A DNA stretch of 64,000 nt. It comes from Edaphochlamys debaryana. Its lineage: Eukaryota; Chlorophyta; Chlorophyceae; Chlamydomonadales. Positions 55,701 to 64,000 of this stretch are shown here, in pieces; the first letter of the stretch is position 1; every line of letters starts with the position of its first letter. A model generated the notes under the pieces. The model saw only the letters and a list, made by a program, of their open reading frames with translations, had not been told where the DNA came from and searched no databases. The stretch is taken from contig JAEHOE010000036.1 in assembly GCA_016858145.1 (NCBI GenBank), positions 620,001 to 684,000 on the forward strand. The letters run 5' to 3'. The position numbers and the translations under genes are program-made.

Positions 55701-58700
55701 GGCTGCTGGGGGGCGGGGGCGGGGGCACGCCGCTGCACGCCATGACGCTGCCGGTGGGCGGCGCGGCCGCGGCGGCGGCGCGCGAGGCTGCCGCTGGCAG
55801 CAACATCCCGGGCCCGGCACTGTCCTACGAGGAGGTGACGGCTCGCACGACCACCTGCTCTGTCCCGTCCTTCCTTCTCACTGCCCGACCTCGACCACCA
55901 TGGCCTCTTTCCGTACTCTTTCGCCCCTAAGCACCCACCCACGACACCCCATCCCTGCCCATTGCCGCGCCCCCACACCAACCGCAGGTGTCCTACCTGC
56001 TGGACAAGACCGTGTGCCTGCTGGGCGTGCTGTCCAACGCCGACGGCGCCGTCAAGGCCGCCATGGCCTGCCCCCACGACAACCTGCAGCAGCACCTGGA
56101 CGCAATGAGGCAGCTGGCGCCGCCGCACCAGGTGGAGGTGAGCCGGGGGCTTGGGCGGAGGGGTGGGGCAGGGGCGGTGGCGGTGGTGGTGGTGGTGGTG
56201 GTGAGTGGGAGGTAGTCAGGAGGGGGGGAAGCCGGCTGCAGCAGAGGGACGGGGAGCAGCATAGCTGGCTGGGTTAGTCCTCCTCCCTGCCGGAGCAGCG
56301 GTAGCTCCAGTCCTCCTTCCCTTGTCTAAGCGCTGGTCCTACCCTCCTCCTCACTCACGTTCCCTAACGTTCCCTCACGCCCCCTTCCCTTTCCTCCGCC
56401 TCCCGCAGCTGCTCCGTTGCCTGCGCAACCTCACCTCCGACCCCTCCGTCATCCCCGCCATCAAGGACGCGGGCGCCATCCACTGCCTGGTGCCGCTGCT
56501 GGCGCAGACGCCGCCCTCCCCCGCCTCCTCCGCGCCCTCCACCGCCGGCACGCCCGCGCCCTCCACGCCGCACGGCCCGCCGCCGCAGCCCGCCGCGGGG
56601 CTGGGCGCGGGCGCACCCGGCGCCGCCGGCCCCGGCCTGGCCCCCGTGTCCTCGCTGCTGCCCAAGAGCGAGGTGCAGATGGAGGCGCTCAACACGCTCT
56701 ACAACCTGTGCATGTTCAACAAGAAGGTGGGGGCAAGGAGGGAGTTGGATGCGGGGGATGGGCGCGTTGGAGGCTGGAGGCTGTGTGACGCCCGTATGGA
56801 GCTCGCAGCGCTGCCTTACCGCCTGCCATCAAAGTGCTCCATCAACCCCCGATTCCACCCCGCCCCCCCCCCGCCCCGTGCCCCGCAGGTGCACCTGGAG
56901 GCGGCTGCGTCCGCCAGCATCGTGCCGCACCTGTGCACCTTCGCGGCGCAGGGCTGCACCGCCGTGGCCGCCACACGGCAGCAGCGCCAGGCCTCACTCA
57001 GCGCCTCGCGCTCCAACTCCATGGCCCAGCCCCAGCCCCAGGCCCAGCCCCAGGCGGCAGCAGCAGCGGCAGCGGCACCCGCAGACCCGGCAGCAGTGGC
57101 AGTGATGGCCCCGGGGTCGCCCGCCGCCGTGGCGGCCGCCACCGCACAGTGGCCTGCCGTACGGTCGTGTGTCGTACCGCTGCTGCTGGGCATGGTCACG
57201 GCCAGCAGCGCCACGCGGAACAAGCTGTACGGCAGCCACGGGCTGGACGTGTTCCTGCAGCTGCTGTCGGACGAGGTGGGGTGGGGGTGGGGTGGGTGCG
57301 TGGACGCGGCATCGGGCAATGCCGCTGACACAGTCTTGCAGCCGCGGTGTATCGGCCTGGGCAAAACTTCGCGTTCTCGGCTGCCGTCAGGCCTTGGGCA
57401 TCAAGGACCCCCAGGGGCCTTCCGCTTGGGCTATCCCTCAGGCCACCCTCCACCTCCCCCTTCCTCTTCCACCCTCTCCCTCCCCTACTCCTACCCCTAC
57501 CCCGTCCCTCACCCCCCCCCAGGACTCCCGCAGCGTGCTGGGTGTGCTGCAGGCGCTGGACTCGTGGCTGGCGGAGGACCACTCCCGCGTGGAGGCGCGG
57601 CTCACGCAGCGGGACGCAGTGGCGCACCTGGTGCAGCTCTACGCCAGGTCCTGCGCGGCGCAGGTGCGGGCGATGATGGGCGGGGGCGGGGCTACGGGGG
57701 CCTGGGCGCCCCGGCTGTTGGGCCCGGGTAGGGGCGGGCACCGGACGGTAGCAGCAGGGCGCTCAGCAAGGGGGAGGCGCCGGCGCCTTGGCGCTCCCTT
57801 CTCCCGCCCTCCACCCCTTCGCTCAAACCCTTTCCCCCCCTCCTCCCCCCCCTCCCCCCCAGGACATGCAGTCCAAGCTGGAGGCGCTCCGCACCATGCT
57901 GGGCCGCTCCTCCAAGCTGGCCGTGGCGCTGGCCATGGGCGGCCTGGTGCCCTGGCTGCTCGCCATGATACAGCACGCGGCGCCCATCAACCGGGTCAAG
58001 ATCCTGGACATCGTCAGGTGGGGATACGGGGCGGGGGGCGGAGCGATGGCTGGCAATGCACTGAGCCGCTTTGGTACGTGCCAGTTTGACCGTGCGGCAG
58101 CGGAAAGGCGGTGGAGAAGAGGAGGAGGAGAGGTGTCGCAACGTGTGACGCCCGAGGCTGCTCCGCTGCCTGCCCCTGGGCCCCGCCCCCTTCCAGGATC
58201 CTGTACGAGCACTACCCGCGCCCCAAGGAGTTCATTATGATGTACAAAATCCAGGTACAGTCTACATTCCGACCCGCGTGTCCCCACGTCCCCATGCCTG
58301 CCATATGTCGCCCCTGCCCCTTCGCACGGCCACACTGGTTCGCATCTCCCGCCCCGGCTCCAGTCACTGCACCCTTCGTGTGCCATGTCCCCAGGCCTGC
58401 CATCTGTGTCCCCACCGCCCCTGCCCCTCCGCACACCCATCACTCTCCACCCCCACCTCTTCCCAACTCCTCTATAACCCTCCCCTCCCCCTCCCCCCCC
58501 CCCCCCCCCCCCCCCTCCCCCTCCCCCTCCCCCTCCCCCTCCCCCCCCCCCCCCCCCCCCCCCTCCCCCTCCCCCTCCCCCTCCCCCTCCCCCTCCCCCT
58601 CCCCCCAAAGGACGTGCTGGCCATGCTGCTCAAGACGCACGGGCGGGACGCGGACGCCGTCATCACGCAGGCGCAGCGCCTGCTCTCAGCCTTCGACATA

Positions 58701-58715
58701 AACGTGCTGCTCTGA
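49781..58715 (+). CDS. MAP3KE: MAP3K-epsilon-type protein kinase with armadillo-like C-terminus
   Basis: Twenty exons (first 49781-49941; kinase through 52059; last 58611-58715, TGA) sum to exactly 1,521 codons, giving 1,520 aa. The kinase domain is complete: GRGAYG loop at 16-21, Lys38 in [12 protein letters not shown] with catalytic Asp133, DFG at 151-153, and TPYWMAPE at 177-184. [38 protein letters not shown] and VIEM...[25 protein letters not shown] closely follow plant MAP3K epsilon / fission-yeast Cdc7 relatives, which act in cytokinesis and cell-viability signalling. Residues about 290-620 are low-complexity Ala/Gly/Ser. From about 650 onward helical armadillo-like repeats are present, ending [13 protein letters not shown]...ALDINVLL-like, as in the plant proteins. 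Introns 6, 7 and 12 (donors at 51633, 51926, 54968) use GC. Other exons: 50253-50324, 50651-50765, 50931-51014, 51194-51313, 51501-51632, 51854-51925, 52059-53166, 53418-53512, 53755-54138, 54352-54543, 54860-54967, 55229-55834, 55988-56137, 56409-56726, 56889-57275, 57523-57663, 57863-58017, 58197-58254. Confidence 0.92.
58480..58606. repeat. Poly-C / (CCCCCT)n tract at the end of the last MAP3K intron
   Basis: About 127 bp consisting only of C and T on the plus strand: long C-runs interrupted by regular CCCCCT hexamers, directly before the acceptor CCCCAAAG at 58610. It doubles as an extreme polypyrimidine tract. The G-rich complement could fold as a G-quadruplex and the C strand as an i-motif. 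The exact length is also a likely sequencing-error and strain-polymorphism site. Confidence 0.9.
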
Positions 58716-59802
58716 GGGGGAAAGGGGATAGCGGGAATCGGGGCACTTGTGCGGCCGGCGGCAGGGGGCTGGGGCGATGGTGGTGATGCTTGTGGTGTGG
58801 GTTTTAGAGCAGGCTCAGCGAGTGGGCACAGGTGGACTGGGTTGGGTCGGGAACTGCCGGTGGGTAAGGTTGGAGGGGGGGCAGAAAGCAGAGGTCCGGA
58901 CAAGACGCCGTTTAGTGGCGGGCTGGGGTCTGTCGGCCATCAGCACTTCAGAGGGCAGGGCATGGGAGATGGCAGTGATGGGAGTGCGGTACTGACATCA
59001 TATCGGTTCGACAGGTGACATGGTGATGGCCCGGGGCACGAACAACTGGGGATTACCTGAGTGTGATCAGGCGTTGGATAGTTTTGTCGCTGTGGCGTCA
59101 CCCACTCCGGGAGACCGAGCTTGCAGGGCCGGGGCAGGGCGGGGCTTGGTGCCGACTGCACACGACTGCACGCTGCCCGTGTTGCCAACTACTCTGTAGG
59201 TCCCGCCCCTTGCCCCGTAATCCTATGCCCCCTACCCGATGATGCACGTCTGCAAGGGCGTGGTCGTAACTGGCACTCGGGGGCCGAGTTCCCGCAGGAG
59301 GGGTCTCCACAAAGTGCGCGTTGCACGGCACCCCACGCAGCCCGATTTGCTCGCCCAACGCATGAAGCCAGGTGACCCCCAAAGCTCTTCCCTCCTTGCG
59401 ACTTGTTAGAACTGCGTATCGACATACACGAGTAGCAGTATTCGCAGGCTGAGCCTGCAGCTGCCAGCTTTGTTTAGCTCGCCTCGGGACATGGCTTCGC
59501 CCTGCAGCTGAGCAGCACGTATTCAGCAGATACATGCTGTAGCCATACGTGACGGTGTCTGAGCTTCCGTCGTGACAGCTTGGTGAGCCATCTGTTGGCG
59601 CCGGCAAACCTGCCTTGCGCCGGGTGCAGAGGCATTCGGTAGCTGTTATAAGCTTGACACTAGCTATCGGTTCCCCTGGCTGCGGAACAGGGTCAGCGGA
59701 CCAGGCTCGAGCGGCGAGCCATTGGGGCCTGGGGCCAGCAGCCCACCTCCACCCGACTGTGAGCTCTAGCTAGCGACAGATCACCTCGAGCTCCTCGGGA
59801 GG
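58716..59802. other. Intergenic region between MAP3K and CK2 beta genes
   Basis: 1.1 kb carrying the MAP3K 3' UTR and the CK2 beta promoter and 5' UTR. No gene or repeat is visible. Confidence 0.55.
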
Positions 59803-61476
59803 ATGTCTGGTAGGGGCCAGGGAGACTGGCGCCACGGCGGGCCACCGCGGGCTGGCGAGGCCCACGACCTGGTCACGGACTCTGAGTCGGAGGAGTCGGA
59901 GGATGCATCGGGCTCGGATCAGGAGGAGCCGAGCTGGTGAGGGGACTCGTGCACGGGGCATGGCCGCTTGGCGCCGAAAGCAGATGCCGCTCTACGCTGC
60001 TAGCGCATGGGCGTCTCGGAGGGGTCCCTGAGCGCGGGCTCGTGCCGTGCAGGATTTCATGGTTCTGCAGCCTGCGGGGGAACGAGTTCTTCTGTGAGGT
60101 TGACGAGGAATACATCGAGGACGACTTCAACCTGTCGGGGCTCAGCTCGCAAGTGCCATACTATGAATACGCGCTGGACATGATTCTGGACAACGAGCCC
60201 CCGCACGACGTTATGCTCACGGACCAGCAGCACGAGCTGCTGGAGAGCGCAGCGGAAATGCTCTATGGCCTCATACACGCAAGGTGGGGGCCAGCAACAG
60301 GGCCTCGCCATACAGCAGCTTCGCGGCGTGTGACAGGGGAGGCGGGGGCCTTGAGAGGGGACGGTGAGGCGTTTGAAGGGGCCGAATGTGCCAGGGTTTT
60401 GGGGCGCTATGCACACGCTGCCGAGGCAAATCAACCGGCCTCTGCTACTGGTAGCGCTCTCCTTTTGAGTCACGCTTCCTCTTCAAGCACAGGGCCGGCC
60501 CCAACACCTCTGACGCCTGGAAGTTGAGCGGCTGCGGCCGCCGACTCCCGCAGCCCCCAGGGGCGGCCCCATCCGCAACCCCGGCACCCCTCCAGGACGT
60601 AGCGGTCAGCCGAGTTGCCTTCATCCTCTAAACCCTCCTCACACCACACAACCCCCCGCCCTGTAGGTACATCGTCACCGCGCGGGGGTTGGCGTGCATG
60701 CTGGAGAAGTTCAAAAACTACGAGTTCGGCCGCTGCCCGCGGTTCTACTGCGAGGGCCAGGCCTGCCTGCCCGTGGGCACCTCGGACGTGCCCGGGCAGT
60801 CCACGGTGAAGATCTTCTGCCCCAAGTGCGAGGTGCGCATCACCCCGCGCCCCCATGCACTCGACCTGCCCCCCATACATTTGACCGGGGCTGGGGCATA
60901 CCGCGTGCCCTGCAGCACGCCCGCTGGAAAGGCCTGGGGTTGACCGCGCCGCGAGGGGCCGCCTGCCAACCAGAGTCTTGCGTGCGCCCTGGTTTGAATG
61001 CGCAGGACATCTTCTACCCGCGCTCGGAGTACCAGTGCAGCATCGACGGGGCGTACTTCGGGACGACGTTCCCGCACCTGCTGCTCATGACGTACCCCAT
61101 GTACAGGTGCCTGACGGGGGCGAAGGGGCAGGGGGTCGAACTGTCAGGGGGTCGAATATCGGGAGCGGTCTAACTGCCCTGTGCCCTGGGGGCAGCCTGG
61201 GTTTGTCCCGGGGCGCGCGTCCTCAGCTGCGCCGGGCGGTAGGCTTGCTCGCCCGGCTTCCACCATGGAGCCGAGGGTGACCATCCATCGTTGGCCCGCT
61301 CTGTACCCAGGCCGCCCAAGAGCGTGGAGCAGTACGTGCCCCGAATCTTCGGGTTCAAGCTGCACCCAACGGCGTACGGCAACCGGGAGGCGGCGCCGGC
61401 GCGCAACAGCCAGCGGCGCATCGCGCCGCCGCGGGAACCGCCCAAAGACGGGCAGAAGGACGACGAGAGCTTGTAG
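59803..61476 (+). CDS. CKB: Casein kinase 2 regulatory subunit beta
   Basis: Five exons: 59803-59936, 60053-60283, 60667-60832, 61006-61106 and 61311-61476 (TAG), giving 265 aa. CK2 beta forms the central dimer of the CK2 holoenzyme, recruiting two catalytic alpha subunits and docking substrates, in nucleus and cytosol. After a Ser/Glu/Asp-rich N-terminal extension of about 44 residues ([18 protein letters not shown], likely self-phosphorylated) comes the conserved core [29 protein letters not shown]. The dimerising zinc ribbon uses Cys145, Cys150, Cys173 and Cys176 (CPRFYC and CPKC). [18 protein letters not shown] and [12 protein letters not shown] follow, the alpha-binding C-terminal segment. 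A basic/Pro-rich C-terminal extension of about 30 residues ends in KDDESL. Plant and algal CK2 beta proteins commonly have such N-terminal extensions. Confidence 0.95.
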
Positions 61477-62954
61477 GCGGCCCGGGGACCGGGCACGCAT
61501 CCGGCGGAGGGCGGCGGAGCTGGGCTGGGCAGGCGCGGGGGCGCAGCGCCAAGGAGGCCTTGCCGGGCCCGCACACAGCAGCCCAACCGGCGAGGGCGAG
61601 CACGCTGCCTGGGTCAGCCAGCGCCAGCACCTGGCGTGGAGCACTGGGACGTGGAACTGCGTGCGCTCATCTCTCGCGGATGGCGAGTATGTAGGGGCTG
61701 TATCTGAGCTGGGGGCTGGGGCTTTCGCCGTCTTGGGGCATCATCTGCAGGGGAGGGCGTACACCGTGCTGCGGTCGCATTGACATACACGTACTGCCGC
61801 GAGGGGTGGGATGCTCGTTGGGGCGCGGGGGCTGCACATTCGCTGACCTCTCTGGCTGCCGTTTTAGGGGAAGAAGATGCCTAGGCCTGTGAAAGTGTGG
61901 TCACTCGAGCTACGAAGCGGATAACAAGGTTGAGTAGGAGCTGGCTGTCTCGTCCAGGTTCAGACGGCGAGCGACGGTGCCCGTGGCGGTGTGGACGCTT
62001 GCGGTTCCTCGTGAGGGGTCTCACGGGCGGCAGGCACCGCTTGCGAAGGGGCCAAGCTTGAGTTCAAGGATTACAGGGGCGCTGGGTGGCGCATGGGTGG
62101 CTCTTGCCAATCCCGCTTGCGCTGGGGGCTGGGGGAGTCTGTGTAACCGTGCATCTGAATTGCGAGAGAAGGTGTGCCGGGGGAGGAAGTATCGAACGTA
62201 TATCACCCCTAGCCTCGCTGCATGTGTACCATTCGGGGGCTATGCCCACCAACCCCTGGCCCTGGAAGGAACCGCCGCCACCACGCATGCATTTTGCTTT
62301 TACCCCTGGGAATGTACTACTTGGGCCTGGGCGGTCAAGGAGGCCCGTCACTTCATTAGCGGTCAACTCATCGTCTCGACGCGCGGTTGAGGTTGTATGG
62401 GGGAAGTCCAGGTAGCAGAAGGGAGACCGAGACCAGCCTTTGAACAGTCGGGGCACGGGGGTGCAGCTGAGATCTCGGCGTCGTAGGTTTAGGCACACGC
62501 GGGACGCAGGAAGAGCACGAGCGGGCTCGGAGCTAGCAGGCGACACGGAAGGCCCACAGGGTGCTGTCCCCGATCCCCAATCCTCAGTCCCCACTCCCCA
62601 GGCTGCCAGGGCTGGGGGCTGGGGGCTGGGGCTTGGGGGAGGCAAGCTCAGGCGGACGGGTGGCATGTGGCAGAAGGAGCGGAGGCAGAAGCGGGCTGAG
62701 GGGCAGAGGCTCTCTCAAAGGAGCTTGTGGTTGCAGAAAGTCCAGCCTGCCGGGGGGCGGACGGCCTGACGGGGTCGGAGCCTGAGTGGACGACTTGATG
62801 GCGGGGAGGTACTGCACAACGGCACGCAACAGGTCCTGTCCTACACAAGGCATCACAACTCGCCGACCTCCTTTCCGTTCAAGATGCCCAATCCGCTAAG
62901 CTAACAGGGCTGTAGCCTGCTCGACTCACGGACTCGCCTCGAATCGTCTCTGCT
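61477..62954. other. Intergenic region between CK2 beta and the last gene
   Basis: 1.5 kb holding the CK2 beta 3' UTR and the promoter and 5' UTR of the next gene. A short GGGCTGGGGGCTGGGGCTTGGGG repeat lies at about 62607-62637. No coding region is convincing. Confidence 0.5.
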
Positions 62955-64000
62955 ATGGCCGCTCCGGCTGGCTGCATTCAAGCAATATCAGAGCTTGCAG
63001 ATGCCATAGGGGACCTCGCCCTTAGCGACGTGTCAACCGTGGAAAGGGCTAAGCTGAGTACCTGCTTTGGGGACGTCGCCGCGCTCACGGGAACTTTGAG
63101 CGGCGCTCTCTCGTCAGTTCCGGGTCTCCGGGCTGGCGTGAAGCTATGGTGCGCGCTACGGGTGAGTCCAGGGCTCTGGCAGGCCGAGGAGTTCAAGCAG
63201 GATGGCGGGCGATGTGGACCAGTTAGCAGAGCGGGGCCGTCCTGGCGATGCCGACACGTACGAGATGCAAAAGAGGCGGCCGTGACGGCTTCCCCCGACG
63301 GGCAAAGTGCTGCAACTGTGCCCAGCAACTCCACCTCGCGTGGTCGGGCCCAGGCGCCCAGCAGCAGGACATGTGTCTGCCGCTGCTAGCTCCGGACACC
63401 TCGTCAGCGCTGGAAAACGCTTTCTGGAGGACCGGGTCCTCTGCACCGTGGACCGGGCCCCCGCCCTTTCCCGCGCCCTACACCCTTCGCCCCTCGTTCA
63501 CTCAACACGGCCCCCATCACCCCAACCTCGCTGCAGGAGATTGAGAGCACGCTGGTGGCGGTGCTCCAGGCGCTGCAGGAGGCGACCGGCAAGGGCCCCA
63601 CGGTGCTATGGCTCCAGGCCGACCTCCTGGTTGCCCGCTTCAACACGGCCTCGGCCCGCCTGGCGGCCGCGCTGGGGCAGCTGGAGGAGGAGCAGTCGAG
63701 CGCCGCCAACAGCCGCAGGGCCAGCTACGACGCCGCGGGGGCCTACGCGGGCGGGGGCGCCGGGGCGGGGCAGGCCGAGGACGAGGCGGCGGCGCTGGAG
63801 GCTCTGCGCTGCATCCGGCGCCGGCTGCAGCATCAGCGGTTCGCTCTGGAGCCGGGGCACGCGGAGAGCCTGGAGCGCTTCCGGCACGCGGTGAGGAGGC
63901 CAAGCACCACCTGTGTGGGAATCCTCGGGCGGGAAGCAGGGTCATGAGCCCCGGCCTGAGGGGCCTTTGAGCGGTTTGACGCGGGGCAAGCGACGAGGGT
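62955..64000 (+). CDS. Unidentified helical protein, 5' two exons only (runs off window)
   Basis: ATG at 62955 (MAAPAGCIQAISELADAIGD). Exon 1 is 62955-63161 and exon 2 is 63537-63890, joined in phase 0 to 187 residues. The next donor (GTGAGG at 63891) opens an intron that is still open at the window end. The sequence is strongly helical (ERAKLSTCFGDVAAL, VLQALQEATGK, FNTASARLAAALGQLEEEQ) with a Gly/Ala-rich insert and then ALRCIRRRLQHQRFALEPGH. The arrangement (helical bundle, a K-LWCALREIE-like element, a second bundle) resembles the N-terminal domain of plant U-box E3 ligases, but the match is weak and the U-box and ARM repeats would lie beyond the window. Treat as unknown. Confidence 0.6.

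Noticed and set aside
1..64000. tRNA genes, rRNA genes and CRISPR-like arrays
   Set aside because: GGTTCGA-type B-box look-alikes (for example near 6556, 10755, 38070, 59006) lack a matching A box and cloverleaf. No regularly spaced repeats with unique spacers were seen.

Overview
This is nuclear DNA from a GC-rich, intron-dense eukaryote, most likely a chlorophyte green alga. No prokaryotic operons are present. Genes have 4-20 exons with short introns (often 100-300 bp), C-rich polypyrimidine tracts before the acceptors, and several GC-AG introns. The recognisable proteins have plant-lineage character: a NEF1-type membrane protein, a MAP3K-epsilon-type kinase, a plant-type isoprenylcysteine methyltransferase, DGAT2 and CK2 beta. 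Large MYND-finger proteins are known to be expanded in green algae. The exact genus cannot be decided from the sequence. All exon models were made by eye from splice consensus, reading phase and family similarity. Total coding lengths were checked for divisibility by three.

Left flank (1-20.5 kb). A 5'-truncated NEF1-like multipass membrane protein (1-3603, +) is followed by a secreted, Pro-rich, probably GPI-anchored protein (4153-6554, +). A membrane-anchored dual-specificity phosphatase with a His-rich tail (8284-10070, -) is divergent from a twin-CX9C protein (10624-11746, +). That gene is convergent with ICMT (12092-14656, -), which is in turn divergent from a GH125/Mug157-type exo-mannosidase with an N-terminal membrane anchor (15367-20469, +). 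Genes in this part mostly alternate strands, giving shared divergent promoters and shared convergent 3' ends.

Centre (21.35-35.28 kb). A giant imperfect palindrome has arms of about 6.8 and 6.5 kb around a unique spacer of about 0.6 kb (28128-28729). Each arm carries one copy of an F-box-like/LRR gene with a long acidic tail (24238-27966, + and 28891-32620, -), so the two copies converge on the spacer. Each arm also carries the upstream region and first exon of a DGAT2 gene. The right-hand DGAT2 continues out of the arm into a complete gene (35001-37874, +). The left-hand copy stops at the arm boundary and has a TGG-to-TAG change in exon 1, so it is a pseudogene fragment. Outside the left boundary lie two minus-strand exons of an unrecognised gene that may have been cut by the rearrangement. 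The right arm therefore looks ancestral and the left arm derived.

Right flank (38-64 kb). All genes are on the + strand: two tandem paralogous MYND-finger proteins of about 1,046 aa (39985-43941 and 44500-48493), a 20-exon MAP3K-epsilon-type kinase with an armadillo-like C-terminus (49781-58715) preceded by a tiny uORF, casein kinase 2 beta (59803-61476), and the first two exons of an unidentified helical protein that leaves the window (62955-64000).

No rRNA, tRNA, CRISPR array or clear autonomous transposon was seen. The item most worth attention is the palindrome with its twin LRR genes, followed by the homogenised MYND tandem pair and the run of GC-AG introns.
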